Shown: positions 8,184 through 18,042, counted from the stretch's first letter. The stretch: DNA of 64,000 nucleotides from an uncultured Pseudomonadales bacterium (GCA_947489425.1 CANLDL010000002.1:310001-374000), one strand, 5' to 3'. Notes: generated by a model from the letters alone, not told the origin. Made by a program: numbers and translations.

Positions 8184-8371
8184 CGAGGTGATGAAAAGAG
8201 AGTGCGGATACTAGGGGAATGGGTGGGGTTTGTCAAAGTGGAGAGGGGCTGGTCAAGTTGTGATGAAGGCATACATCTCACCAATAACAACTCTCAATTA
8301 CAAGGCATAGCGCTATAGTGGTCTTTCTATATTTATTGATGTACTGAAAAAAGAACCATATAGCGTTTAAG
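8184..8371. other. Intergenic gap between the accessory block and the RM locus
   Basis: 188 bases with no gene, no tRNA-like cloverleaf and no copy of the ssrA att repeat. I looked here specifically for a further att copy that would delimit a second island and found none. Confidence 0.6.
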
Positions 8372-8974
8372 CTATTCGGTTTCAAAACGATGCCGACGTT
8401 CTTCCAGTGTCTCACCTGCATAACACCAGGATGAAGGCCCACTTACTGTTTTCCACATATAACCCATTCGATGAAACACTTTTAAAGCAGAGTTAGATAA
8501 AGACAATTGCTCGCCTTCAAACTCCACCATATTATTCGAGCGTACTTTGCAGGTTATATCTTCATCTTTGTTAAAGTAAAGCTCAGTATCTTCCGGGATA
8601 TCCACCATTTTAAAACTAAAACGATCGCGACGTTTTTTGGCTTGATTTAATGCATCCTTTGCCTCTTGGTCTAGCTCCTCTTCCACATCTAGTGATACTT
8701 CATGGCCACCCGTTAGTTTTAAGGCAGATATCACTCTATCGGGCGAGATATAAAAGAACTCACGGTTTTTACGCACACGCGCGTCAGCAAAAGCATCGTG
8801 CACCAATCGCTCGCACTGGCCTTTATCTACCTCAATGGCAAATACGCACTCAAAGGGTAAGGGGGTGCTTGTATTATCTAAGCTTGCTAAGCGTTGATTC
8901 AAATTGGTTGTTTTACCAATTTTTACGTAGCCTGGCATGGCTTCGTTGGTGAGTATGTAGATGGTTTCTTTCAT
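8372..8974 (-). CDS. GIY-YIG nuclease family protein (T5orf172/MUG113 type)
   Basis: 200 residues. The first 90 carry a T5orf172-type GIY-YIG module: YILTNEAMPGYVKIGKT with the YIL...YVKIG pair, NLNQRLASLDNTSTPLPFEC, a central Glu in CERLVHDAF, and NREFFYI. After a charged linker (about 110-130) comes a C-terminal domain with LSLSNSALKVF, GPSSWCYAGETLEERR, which resembles the small DUF4357/RAMA-like domains found in restriction-associated proteins. It is last in the leftward series starting at hsdM, about 110 bases beyond hsdR. A role in defence or DNA transactions is inferred from context; the catalytic activity is untested. Confidence 0.8.
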   Translation of the reverse strand: MKETIYILTNEAMPGYVKIGKTTNLNQRLASLDNTSTPLPFECVFAIEVDKGQCERLVHDAFADARVRKNREFFYISPDRVISALKLTGGHEVSLDVEEELDQEAKDALNQAKKRRDRFSFKMVDIPEDTELYFNKDEDITCKVRSNNMVEFEGEQLSLSNSALKVFHRMGYMWKTVSGPSSWCYAGETLEERRHRFETE

Positions 8975-9087
8975 TTTTATTCCGTTAAAAGCAATTGGTT
9001 AAGTTAAGATTGTTAGATACCTTCAATTCTATATTCCTTTATACAATTCTTATCTGGCCGCAATTACTCAAAGTAAGGCATTTGTCA

Positions 9088-12000
9088 TCAACTAGTCCAG
9101 TTGTACGATAAAGCCTCGGCTTGCTTTAAGCACAGCTCTATCGCCTCCTCGGCCTTGTCGGGTGGGTACTTCCATTTTCTTAAGGCTCTGCGAACAAGGT
9201 TACGTAATTTTGCTCTCACGTTATCCCTCACTTGCCAATCTACGGTAGTAGATTTACGTAATTGCGCAGTTACATGCTTGGCAAGTTCGCGTAAGTTGCT
9301 GTCACTAAGTTCACGTACGGCAGATTCGTTTTGAATTAGTGCTCTGTAAAAGGCAATTTCATCAGAATTAAGTCCAGATTTTTCGGCAAGCATTGCATCG
9401 TCGGCCATGTCTTTAGCCATCTTAATTAGCTCTTCAATGACTTGTGCGGTTTCAATAGCGCGGTTGTGGTATTTTCGCAGAGTTTCCATTATTCGGTCTG
9501 AATATTTCTTTTCAGAGACCACATCGGTTTTCATACGCGCTTTTACTTCATCCCGCAGTAGGCGTTCCAATAAATCTACGGCAAGATTTTTCTCTTTTAT
9601 GTTGGCAACGTCATCTAAAAACTCAGGGGATAACAAACCAACATTGGGTTTATCCAAACCCACCAAACTAAAAATATCGTCAACCCCGTCGGCAACAATA
9701 GCGTTGTCAATAATTTGTTTCAGGGCAGAATTTTTATCCTCATCAGTACGGCGTTTTTCAATAGTCGTAAATTTTTTGAGTGCATTCTTGACTGCATCAA
9801 AAAAGGCAATTTCTTTCGAATAGGCCTTGGCTTCGTCTAAGGTGCCACATAAAGTAAAGGCAGAACGGACGCTTGCCATAACATCTAAAAAGCGTTTTTT
9901 ACCGTCCAACTCACCATTGCCAGGATTAGGCAAGCTCAAGATGTGGTTCATCACTCTTGGCAATAACTGCAAGGCATTACCATCATAGTCGCTATAATCA
10001 CAACCATGCATCATGGTGTGTAGCTTGTCGATATTCTCAAGTAATAGCGAAAAAGCCTCTTGGGTATCAATCGTTGGCTTACCTTTACCATTGGAGTTTG
10101 TGTAGGTTTTTAAGGCTTGTTTTAGCTCATTAGCAATACCAATGTAATCCACTACCAACCCACCAGGCTTATCTTTAAACACACGGTTAACACGGGCAAT
10201 GGCCTGCATTAGATTATGGCCCTTCATGGGTTTATCGATATACATGGTATGGCAATTAGGCGCATCAAAGCCCGTCAACCACATATCGCGAACAATCACT
10301 AATTGCAGTGGGTCGTTTACATCTTTAAAGCGTTTTTCAAACAGCTTCTTGGTCTCTTTATTATAAATATGCGGTTGTAGCTTTTCTTTATCAGAAGCCG
10401 AGCCTGTCATCACAATTTTAATCGCGCCTTTGGCTGGGTCGGCAGCTGTGCCTAATGGAGCGCCATGCCATTCGGGTTTAATGGCAACAATGGCATCGTA
10501 CATATCCACACAGATTTCTCGGCTCATACACACAATCATACCTTTGCCTACCATAGTAGCTGTGCGCTCTTCAAAGTGAGTGACCAGATCTTTACCTACT
10601 TGCTGCATGCGCGGCTCGCTGCCGACTAATTTTTCTAAAGCGGCCCATTTCGACTTTGTGCTTTCGCGCTCGGCAATGTCTTCTTCGTCTTCATTCTCTT
10701 CATAAAGAATCTCTTCAACATCATCATTTAAGGCTTCAATATCAGCTGCGTTAATATCAAGCTTAGCCAAGCGCGATTCGTAATAAATAGGGACAGTGGC
10801 ACCATCATCTACAGCATCTTGAATATCATAGATAGAAACGTAATCACCAAAAACCGCACGGGTATCTTTATCGGTAGAATCTATAGGTGTGCCGGTAAAA
10901 CCAATAAACGAAGCCTCCGGTAAGGCATCACGCATATGCTTGGAGTAGCCAAAGGTGTACTTACCGGTCTTAGGGTTAAACTTGGCTTTATCACCGTATT
11001 GGCTGCGGTGAGCTTCATCGCTCACTACCACAATATTATGGCGAGCACTCAATACGGGGTGAGCTGCTTCATCTGCTAAAAGCGCAAATTTTTGTACCGT
11101 GGTAAAAACAATACCGCCCGATTGCCGCGCTGCTAGTATCTCGCGTAAGTCATCTCTATCGCTGGCTTGCACGGGTGTTTGCTTTAATATCTCAGCAGCC
11201 ATAGTAAATGTATTAAATAACTGGCCATCTAAATCATTGCGATCTGTTACAACTACAATGGTAGGATTATTCATTGCAGGTTGCGCCAATAGCTTACCGG
11301 CATAACACACCATCGAAATCGACTTACCTGAACCTTGGGTATGCCAAACCACACCGGCTTTACCCGAGCCCGGAACCACTTTACTCGCCCAGTTAGCACG
11401 AGGCTCAGCCATCGTGTTTTTCTCTGGCCGCTCTGCCGCTATCACTGTAGCTTTTACTGCTTCACGCACCGCATGAAACTGATGGTAACCCGCTATTTTT
11501 TTAATGGTAACGCCTGCGGCGGGGTTTTCTGAAGTGCCGCCGTCTTGCTCAAATAATATAAAATAGCGAATGTAATCTAAAAATAATTCAGGCTTAAAAA
11601 ACCCTTTTACCAAGGTTTCTAAAAAGTATTCAAACAACGGTTTATCGTGTTCGTTATCCACCACTCGCCACGGCAAAAAGCGCTCTTTATTGGCCGTGAG
11701 CGAACCAATCCGGGCATCTAGCCCATCACTCACCACCAAGGCTTTGTTAAACATAAACAGATCGGAGATTTCATCTTTATAGGTTTGCAATTGCTGATAG
11801 GCAGACCAAATATCGGCGTTATTATCCGCCGGGTTTTTAAGCTCTAATACGGCCAGTGGTAAACCGTTAATAAATACAACCACATCGGGGCGGCGGTTAC
11901 CTTTACTGCCAGTAATAGTGTATTGGTTAACTACCAAAAACTGGTTATTAGCAACGGTTGTAAAGTCGATAAGCTGCACATAATCAGTCTTTGTTTTGCC

Positions 12001-12309
12001 TGAGCTGCCTTTAAACTCTATCTTCACCCCTTCCAATAATAACTGGTGAAAGGCCTTGTTATTATTAATCAGAATAGGCGTTTCAGGCTTGGCAATTTGC
12101 AAAGCCACTTGCTCTAAGCTGGCGACTGGAATATGCGGGTTAATCACTTCTAAACAATTCAGTAAGCGATTATGCAAAATGATTTGACGATAGTCGCTGC
12201 GTTCTGGCTTATCGCTATCAGGGGCAATATCGTAGCCACAAATATAGTCATAACCGATGGATTGAAACCATTGTAGGCAGAGCTGTTCTAGTTGGTCTTC
12301 TGTGATCAC
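9088..12309 (-). CDS. hsdR: Type I restriction enzyme, R subunit
   Basis: About 1073 residues. An N-terminal PD-(D/E)xK nuclease domain is marked by RPDVVVFINGLPLAVLELKN (about 140-160). The SF2 translocase follows, with Walker A HTQGSGKSIS (about 325), the DEAH box VVSDEAHRSQYG (about 432), motif III FIGFTGTPID (about 470) and motif VI AIARVNRVF (about 715). The C-terminal 250 residues are the helical spacer that docks on the methyltransferase. GTG at 12309 is placed 8 bases after AAAGGA; TTG at 12312 is the alternative. It cleaves unmodified DNA remote from the recognition site after translocation. It is the last gene of the hsdMS-rhuM/doc-hsdR operon and appears intact. Confidence 0.93.
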   Translation of the reverse strand: MITEDQLEQLCLQWFQSIGYDYICGYDIAPDSDKPERSDYRQIILHNRLLNCLEVINPHIPVASLEQVALQIAKPETPILINNNKAFHQLLLEGVKIEFKGSSGKTKTDYVQLIDFTTVANNQFLVVNQYTITGSKGNRRPDVVVFINGLPLAVLELKNPADNNADIWSAYQQLQTYKDEISDLFMFNKALVVSDGLDARIGSLTANKERFLPWRVVDNEHDKPLFEYFLETLVKGFFKPELFLDYIRYFILFEQDGGTSENPAAGVTIKKIAGYHQFHAVREAVKATVIAAERPEKNTMAEPRANWASKVVPGSGKAGVVWHTQGSGKSISMVCYAGKLLAQPAMNNPTIVVVTDRNDLDGQLFNTFTMAAEILKQTPVQASDRDDLREILAARQSGGIVFTTVQKFALLADEAAHPVLSARHNIVVVSDEAHRSQYGDKAKFNPKTGKYTFGYSKHMRDALPEASFIGFTGTPIDSTDKDTRAVFGDYVSIYDIQDAVDDGATVPIYYESRLAKLDINAADIEALNDDVEEILYEENEDEEDIAERESTKSKWAALEKLVGSEPRMQQVGKDLVTHFEERTATMVGKGMIVCMSREICVDMYDAIVAIKPEWHGAPLGTAADPAKGAIKIVMTGSASDKEKLQPHIYNKETKKLFEKRFKDVNDPLQLVIVRDMWLTGFDAPNCHTMYIDKPMKGHNLMQAIARVNRVFKDKPGGLVVDYIGIANELKQALKTYTNSNGKGKPTIDTQEAFSLLLENIDKLHTMMHGCDYSDYDGNALQLLPRVMNHILSLPNPGNGELDGKKRFLDVMASVRSAFTLCGTLDEAKAYSKEIAFFDAVKNALKKFTTIEKRRTDEDKNSALKQIIDNAIVADGVDDIFSLVGLDKPNVGLLSPEFLDDVANIKEKNLAVDLLERLLRDEVKARMKTDVVSEKKYSDRIMETLRKYHNRAIETAQVIEELIKMAKDMADDAMLAEKSGLNSDEIAFYRALIQNESAVRELSDSNLRELAKHVTAQLRKSTTVDWQVRDNVRAKLRNLVRRALRKWKYPPDKAEEAIELCLKQAEALSYNWTS

Positions 12310-12313
12310 CAAG

Positions 12314-13312
12314 TTAATCCTTTAATAAAATAAATTGCTGTATTAAGCGAATAATCAGCTCTTTTTGTTCCGGCTTACTTTCTGCCACCAATAACGCCAA
12401 AGCCACTAAGGTATTATCATTTACCAAAGCATCAACAGGCTTGGCTAAAAAGCTCTGGTTAATACGCAAATACCATAAGAATAAAAAAGAGCCTGTACGC
12501 TTATTGCCATCGGCTAACGGGTGGTTTTTAATGACAAAATACAACAAATGTGCGGCGCGGCTAGCAATATTCGGGTAGAAAAACTCATCACCAAAGCCCT
12601 GTTCAATAGTCGCAATGGCAGATGCCAAACCATTACCCCGTAACTGGCCAAATAGCTCCGTAGCTTCGCCTTTAGCCATTAGGTTTTGCTTTAATTCATT
12701 AATCGCAATCATTACAGAATCTAAATCTAGCGCATGCATAGCGCTTTGCTTACTGCTCTGCTCACTTAAGCTCTGCTCATCATAAGCCTGCAACAACGAC
12801 CAACTGCGGGCATACTCACTCACCACACTTAGTACCACTGCACCATCTGCTGAAACTAACTGCTGGTTTTCTAAGGTTTGCGACAATAATTGCAATGCTT
12901 GTTCAAACTCAATGCCCCGCTCCTGAAGTCGTTGTTGATTCAGGGTATAACCTTGTACCAAATGCTGTTTTAAGGTGTTGGTAGCCCATATACGGAATTG
13001 CGTTGCGCGCGCTGAGCTCACCCGATAACCAACAGAGATCACCGCATCCAGACTGTAATGTTTAAGCTGGCGTTTCACTTGGCGATTACCTTCTTGCCGA
13101 ACTACCGAGAAATCCTCGGTAGTTGCCGCTTCTTGTAATTCGCCGTCTTGGTAGATATTTTTAAGGTGCAGACTAATGTTATCGTTACTGGTTTCAAACA
13201 GCTCACCCATCTGGCTTTGACTCAGCCAAAAAGTGTCGTGCTCAAATGTCACATGCAACTGTACGCTGCCATCAGTTGATTGATAAAGTTGTATGGGTTG
13301 ACTCTCTGTCAT
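12314..13312 (-). CDS. RhuM family protein with a Fic/Doc domain
   Basis: About 332 residues. Residues 1-180 are a RhuM-type domain (FWLSQSQMGELFETSNDNIS; YSLDAVISVGYRV; FRIWATNTLKQHL), the DNA-binding-like module widespread near restriction systems. The C-terminal 130 residues are a Fic/Doc fold with HPLADGNKRTGSF near 275. The Lys in place of the second Gly of the Fic consensus is the pattern of Doc, a kinase, rather than AMP-transferring Fic proteins. The ATG at 13312 is 6 bases after GGAGGAG, so it is preferred over one 5 codons upstream. It sits between hsdS and hsdR, nearly touching hsdR, and should be co-transcribed with it. Possible toxin, guard or regulator. Confidence 0.85.
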   Translation of the reverse strand: MTESQPIQLYQSTDGSVQLHVTFEHDTFWLSQSQMGELFETSNDNISLHLKNIYQDGELQEAATTEDFSVVRQEGNRQVKRQLKHYSLDAVISVGYRVSSARATQFRIWATNTLKQHLVQGYTLNQQRLQERGIEFEQALQLLSQTLENQQLVSADGAVVLSVVSEYARSWSLLQAYDEQSLSEQSSKQSAMHALDLDSVMIAINELKQNLMAKGEATELFGQLRGNGLASAIATIEQGFGDEFFYPNIASRAAHLLYFVIKNHPLADGNKRTGSFLFLWYLRINQSFLAKPVDALVNDNTLVALALLVAESKPEQKELIIRLIQQFILLKD

Positions 13313-13460
13313 ACCTAACTCCTCCATAAGTAAATATAGTCTAGCGGAATATTTGTTAATCTCGTCGTTGTTATATTTTGATTACTAAACCTCAGCCCCC
13401 AATTGTATTTTACATCGCTGTTTTCACGCGATACTAATGTAGTGACTAGAAGTTTAATTA

Positions 13461-14972
13461 TTAGCATGCTTCTGGCTCGAGGGTTGTATTGCTTTTTAGG
13501 CTTAGTTCACCGGAGAGAAGTTTGGGGAGTAAAGCATCTCTAATTTTCTCAAGAGTTTTGTTCTCTTTGTTGTTGTTTTCAATGATATTACGGAATTTTT
13601 CAACAGCTTCTGAATATGCTTTTTTTATTTCTAAGGTCGGTTGTACACAAGCCCATCCCATAATTGCTTCTTTGTCCCCGCGTGGCATTTTTGCGCCTTT
13701 CGAAGTGGTCATCATGAAATTAAAAAAGCTATCTTGATAAAGCAAGTTATATAAATATTGAATGCCGCTAGGTTCTTTTGCGTTTATTCCAAGCACATCA
13801 TTTGAGCGCCCACCTACGAAAGAAGCGAGCCATATTTTCATAAAGTATGGTCTTATATTCGAAATGAGTATTTGCCCAGGCACGAATTTGGGTACTGTCT
13901 TTGCCGCAGGAAAAGATGACGCAATCGAGACTCCTTTTTTCCCTTCAAGCATATTCTCAGTTGAAATGTAATTTTCTACTGTTAATTCTGATCTATCAAT
14001 ACGCTCCGTAGAAAAGTAGGCTATTTCTTGAAGCTCGCCCAATTCCCACCCTTCCGGCACCTCATCCAATTCAGAATCAACCAACTCATCAGGGAATAAA
14101 GCGGCGGTGGTTTTGAGCTGTGTTTGTTGCTCTTGGCTTAGCTGATCGAGTTCGTCTAATGGAGCGCCTGCGGCGTCAGTTATAGAGAGTCCGCTAATGG
14201 CAGCCATGCCGGCGCGTTCAATGAATATTGCTTCTGCTTGTTCGTAGGGTAAAGCGCTGTCGTTTGCGCCATCTTTGGTGGTCAGGCTTCTTTTGGCCCA
14301 CTCTTCTTTAGCGGCGATTTTAGCCCGGGTGGGTTCGAAATCGACAAACCAGCTTTTAAAGATAGCTTGGGCGATGTGTTCTAGAGTTTGGTTGGTTTGG
14401 CGGTTGAGCAATATTTTTTCCTCAATTGCATCAATCGCCTTTGTAATATTCTCCCTCTCATTCTTTGGAGGAATTGGAATTCCTAGCTCTCTAATATCTT
14501 TTAGATTTAGTGTTTTTTGAACAGTTGTATTTAATCTTGCTTCTATTAAATGCTTTGCAGGTTTACTTAATAGCACATAGCGTAACCAAGCACGTAGTTC
14601 GTTATTCTTCAACCTAACGACAGCTAACGCTCTCGCAACATTCCATCCTGCCATTTCATCTGTTACAACTACACAATCACCCGGATTGCCAACAAGTGTA
14701 ATTAAAAGCTCAGTACCATTAAGACGAGTTCGCTTGTACTCTTCATCGACCTCACTACTCACACAAAATTGCGGCTGAGAAGCAATTCCACCACTCTTAA
14801 CATCTGATACTTTAATTAGAGGAACACCTCCCTCTGTATCAGAACCTGGGTACATTACTCCAACAGAAATGGATTTGGCATGCTCTAAAAGCTCTTCAAT
14901 TGTTTTAAACTGCCAGTGTTCAGGAACACTTCCTCCTGCAGACTTCCATAACGTACGATGTTTAGAGCTCAT
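13461..14972 (-). CDS. hsdS: Type I restriction enzyme, S (specificity) subunit
   Basis: 503 residues with the two-repeat architecture of HsdS. The first target recognition domain covers roughly 18-170 (PEHWQFKTIEELL; GVPLIKVSDVKSGG) and is followed by a central conserved helix (RENITKAIDAIEEKILLNRQ TNQTLEHIAQAIFKSWF). The second domain covers about 305-440 (PEGWELGELQEIAYFSTERI; RGDKEAIMGW), then the distal helix (ENNNKENKTLEKIRDALLPK). Its start lies 11 bases inside hsdM, indicating translational coupling. The two recognition domains set the bipartite methylation site, which cannot be read from sequence by eye. Confidence 0.92.
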   Translation of the reverse strand: MSSKHRTLWKSAGGSVPEHWQFKTIEELLEHAKSISVGVMYPGSDTEGGVPLIKVSDVKSGGIASQPQFCVSSEVDEEYKRTRLNGTELLITLVGNPGDCVVVTDEMAGWNVARALAVVRLKNNELRAWLRYVLLSKPAKHLIEARLNTTVQKTLNLKDIRELGIPIPPKNERENITKAIDAIEEKILLNRQTNQTLEHIAQAIFKSWFVDFEPTRAKIAAKEEWAKRSLTTKDGANDSALPYEQAEAIFIERAGMAAISGLSITDAAGAPLDELDQLSQEQQTQLKTTAALFPDELVDSELDEVPEGWELGELQEIAYFSTERIDRSELTVENYISTENMLEGKKGVSIASSFPAAKTVPKFVPGQILISNIRPYFMKIWLASFVGGRSNDVLGINAKEPSGIQYLYNLLYQDSFFNFMMTTSKGAKMPRGDKEAIMGWACVQPTLEIKKAYSEAVEKFRNIIENNNKENKTLEKIRDALLPKLLSGELSLKSNTTLEPEAC

Positions 14973-16641
14973 AACCCAACCCCGCCAAGTTCTTTTTAAT
15001 CTCAGCCTCTAAACGATCGGATTCTTCAAACTGTGTTTTTAAAGTTGCGGTTAAGCGTGCCATTTTTTCGGCAAAGGGTTCGCCATCGTCTTGCTCCAAG
15101 GCTGCACCAACATAGCGGCCTGGGGTGAGTACATAGTCGTGTTTTTGGAGTTCGGGGAGCTCTACACTTTTACAAAAACCTGCGACATCCTCATAGCCTT
15201 CGCCTATTTGCCAGTTATGGAAAGCCTCTGTGAGTTGGTTTAAATCATCTTGGGTAAAGTCTCGCAATACGCGGTCTTTCATATAGCCTAGGTTGCGGGC
15301 ATCGATAAATAAGACTTCGCCTTTTCTGTCACGTAGTTTTCTATCGGCGGCACTGGTGCGCTCGTTTTTGTTTTTCGTTAAAAACCAAATACAGGCGGGT
15401 ATTTGGGTGTTGGTAAATAATTGGCCGGGTAAGGCGACCATGCATTCGACTAAGTCTTCTTCGATAAGAGCCCTTCGTATACCTCCTTCGCCAGAGCTGT
15501 TAGAGCTCATAGAGCCGTTGGCCAATAAAATTGCCAAGCTACCATTGGGGGATGTGTGGTATAGCATATGTTGCAACCAAGCAAAATTGGCGTTGCCCGA
15601 GGGTGGTTTGCCGTATTGCCAGCGTGGGTCGTTTTCATCCACACCGGTGTCCCACTCCTTCATATTAAAGGGAGGGTTAGCCATCACGAAGTCAGCTCTA
15701 AGATCTGGGTGCTGATCTTGGGTGTAGGTGCTGGCGGGTTGCTTGCCAAAGTTAAAGTCGATGCCGCGTATCACCATGTTCATGGCGGCGAGCTGCCAGG
15801 TGGTGTGATTGGCTTCTTGGCCGTAGATGCTCACATCACCAATTTTGCCTTTGTGTGCATCAATAAAACTGTCGGTTTGCACAAAGAAGCCGCCACTGCC
15901 CATAGCCGGGTCGTACACGCGGCCTTTGAAGGGCTCTAACATTTGCACAATCAAACTAACAATGGATTTAGGTGTGTAAAACTGGCCACCTTTTTTACCT
16001 TCGGCCAAGGCAAATTGGCCAAGCATGTATTCGTACACATGGCCGAGAATGTCTTTGGAGTTGAGGCTGGCATGTGTAAAAGGCACGGTGGCAACCAGAT
16101 CAATAAGCTCGCCCAATTTGGCTTGATCGATTTGTAATTGGGTATAGCGTTTATTAAGCACGCCTTTGAGCTTGGGGTTGTCAATTTCAATAGCGTCGAG
16201 AGCGTTGTCGATAAGTTGGCCAACGCTGCGTATCTTTTTCTTACTATTGCCCTCACCGACATCTAACTCGCCGGTAATGACCACTTTATTTTGGTTTTGC
16301 AGAAACTCCCAACGGGCGGATTGAGGCACCCAGAAGGTGTTCGTCTCCAGATAGTAATCTCGTATTTCTAATTCGGCGTTTATTTCGTCTTGATATTCGC
16401 TGCTATCTGCCCCGCCAAAATCGTCGGGGTCTAAGTAGTAGTCTTGGTTTGGGTCTTGTAGCTGGGTTTTAAGCTCGGCTTTGCGTAGGTCAAAGGCATC
16501 GGAGACATACTTAATAAATATCAGCCCCAGCATCACGTGCTTGTATTGCGAGGCATCGAGAGAGGGTAATAATTTGTTGGCGCTGGTCCATAGTTTCTTC
16601 TCTAGGCCATCTAAGAATTCTTGCTCTTGGTTATTGGTCAT
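14962..16641 (-). CDS. hsdM: Type I restriction enzyme, M (adenine methyltransferase) subunit
   Basis: 559 residues. The N-terminal helical HsdM domain (FLDGLEKKLWTSANKLLPSL) is followed by the gamma-type N6-adenine methyltransferase: FYTPKSIVSLIVQML, the SAM-binding motif DPAMGSGGFF (about 245), and the catalytic motif NPPFNMKEW (about 325). It pairs with HsdS for methylation and with HsdR for restriction. First gene of the leftward operon. No strong ribosome binding site is visible before the ATG. About 170 bases separate it from the distal att repeat of the ssrA element. Confidence 0.95.
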   Translation of the reverse strand: MTNNQEQEFLDGLEKKLWTSANKLLPSLDASQYKHVMLGLIFIKYVSDAFDLRKAELKTQLQDPNQDYYLDPDDFGGADSSEYQDEINAELEIRDYYLETNTFWVPQSARWEFLQNQNKVVITGELDVGEGNSKKKIRSVGQLIDNALDAIEIDNPKLKGVLNKRYTQLQIDQAKLGELIDLVATVPFTHASLNSKDILGHVYEYMLGQFALAEGKKGGQFYTPKSIVSLIVQMLEPFKGRVYDPAMGSGGFFVQTDSFIDAHKGKIGDVSIYGQEANHTTWQLAAMNMVIRGIDFNFGKQPASTYTQDQHPDLRADFVMANPPFNMKEWDTGVDENDPRWQYGKPPSGNANFAWLQHMLYHTSPNGSLAILLANGSMSSNSSGEGGIRRALIEEDLVECMVALPGQLFTNTQIPACIWFLTKNKNERTSAADRKLRDRKGEVLFIDARNLGYMKDRVLRDFTQDDLNQLTEAFHNWQIGEGYEDVAGFCKSVELPELQKHDYVLTPGRYVGAALEQDDGEPFAEKMARLTATLKTQFEESDRLEAEIKKNLAGLGYEL

Positions 16642-16781
16642 GATTAATTGTTTTGGTCTTCCTTAAGAATCAGTCAGCGTGTTTTTATTCAATAGCTTGT
16701 GAATATAGCATCTCTATTCTGGCTGGGTCTATTGATCCAGGAGATTAAGTTATTGATAAATAATAATTTAATTAATCACAC

Positions 16782-16818
16782 AATAAAAAACCCCGCCATC
16801 TTTCGATAGCGGGGTTTA
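16782..16818 (-). terminator. Rho-independent terminator, probably the original ssrA terminator
   Basis: Read on the minus strand, AAACCCCGC and GCGGGGTTT form a strong 9-bp stem with a short extended loop, followed by TTTTTT. It sits two bases beyond the distal 28-bp ssrA repeat. This is where the terminator of ssrA would be if the element were excised. It would also stop any transcription leaving the element. Confidence 0.85.
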
Positions 16819-16819
16819 C

Positions 16820-16847
16820 TATATGGTGGAGGCGGGGGGAGTTGAAC
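16820..16847. repeat. Distal attachment site of the ssrA element
   Basis: This 28-bp sequence (TATATGGTGGAGGCGGGG, continuing to GTTGAAC) is identical to 23109-23136, the 3' end of ssrA including the encoded CCA. It is a partial copy of the gene end left or supplied on integration. After its last base the two copies diverge at once: here ATT follows, and at ssrA CCC follows. Confidence 0.9.
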
Positions 16848-16989
16848 ATTAAATAAACCTTTATTTTTCAAAACCTTAAATGAATCATGCGCCAACAATG
16901 TGACAAAGGTAACAATATTAAGGCGTAATGTCGATCTTAATATAGAAACTTACAAATAAAAAAGCCAAACAAAACGAAAAAATTTCTGC

Positions 16990-18042
16990 TTAAAACTTTG
17001 ACAAATCAATAGACATTCTTGTACCGTCAAGATCATACAAAGCTTCCGCTCTTTCTATATCAGCTAAGAGCTGCTCTAAACGTCTAGTTTGCCAAGGAGA
17101 GGATTTATTATATTCTCGCCATTTTAATATTTGATTTTTGGATTTATCATACTCATTGAGCATAAAGTAGCTATAAGCAAGCTGCCTGATCCATCTACCT
17201 TTATCACCTAACCCCAAAGCTTTAGCATACAGTTTCGATGCCTCATTATAATTTTTCTTTAATTGTTCTGTAAAAGCTTTTTCAGCAAATACTGCACCTC
17301 TTAAACTCCATATTCTAGGGTTAGAATCTGCTTTTTTTATAGCTTCATTAATGAACTGCTGCATCTTATCGAATGATCCTCCCCACCTAGGAGTTAAACT
17401 ATTTAAGTATTTCGAACGAATCCAATATGAATTAGGATTTTCATCAAGTCCAGTTCGTAACGCTGATAATTTTAAATCTTCATCTCCAGACGCTTGGCCT
17501 ATCTGAATCATTCGCTCATAAATAGGGGAAAAATTAGCTCTGATTTTCAATGCACTCTGAAAATCAGCTAATGCTAGCTTATGATTTTTTCGCATTTGTA
17601 AAATATTTTCCTCTGAAACTGAATCGATCCACCCAATTCCACGGTAATAATTTGCCATTCCTGAATACCAAAAACCGCGAAAAGTATAAGATGAAAAACT
17701 ACCCGTATCCTCGACCCAGCTATCTAACATAGGCAACAAGGTTTTTATAAATGATGGTTTATTAAATCGAGCTATTTGTTGCGAGGAACTTATCAATGCC
17801 CACTCATGAACATTATCCATTTCAAAGTTATCAGCTAACAAAATTAATTTTCTTTCAAGCTCATCATACTGTTTGTTTGCTATTAACTTTAGCTGATCAT
17901 TAGGCGACCATATCAAAATTGCACTCTCTGCCTGAAACGCTGCATTTGAGAGATCAGCCTTGCTTATTAATGAATCATCTATGGCATTTACCCAGCCAGA
18001 GCTCATCAACAAAACTACAACTATAATTCTAAAAAAATTCAT
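16990..18042 (-). CDS. DUF4034 family protein, exported, TPR-like helices
   Basis: 350 residues. The first 20 are a signal peptide (FFRIIVVVLLMSSGWVNA). The body contains repeated paired helices (ADFQSALKI; ASKLYAKALGLGDKGRWI) and the TPRWGGSFDKM motif near residue 220 that I associate with DUF4034. The family has no established function. It lies between integrase and the distal att site, the usual position for cargo, and has its own gap of 129 bases upstream, so may be transcribed independently. Effect on the host unknown; it has no phage-structural features. Confidence 0.7.
   Translation of the reverse strand: MNFFRIIVVVLLMSSGWVNAIDDSLISKADLSNAAFQAESAILIWSPNDQLKLIANKQYDELERKLILLADNFEMDNVHEWALISSSQQIARFNKPSFIKTLLPMLDSWVEDTGSFSSYTFRGFWYSGMANYYRGIGWIDSVSEENILQMRKNHKLALADFQSALKIRANFSPIYERMIQIGQASGDEDLKLSALRTGLDENPNSYWIRSKYLNSLTPRWGGSFDKMQQFINEAIKKADSNPRIWSLRGAVFAEKAFTEQLKKNYNEASKLYAKALGLGDKGRWIRQLAYSYFMLNEYDKSKNQILKWREYNKSSPWQTRRLEQLLADIERAEALYDLDGTRMSIDLSKF

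Noticed and set aside
8184..8371. Possible second att copy that would make the RM locus a separate ssrA island
   Set aside because: No copy of the 28-bp repeat is present here, so the RM locus is only the flanking sequence.
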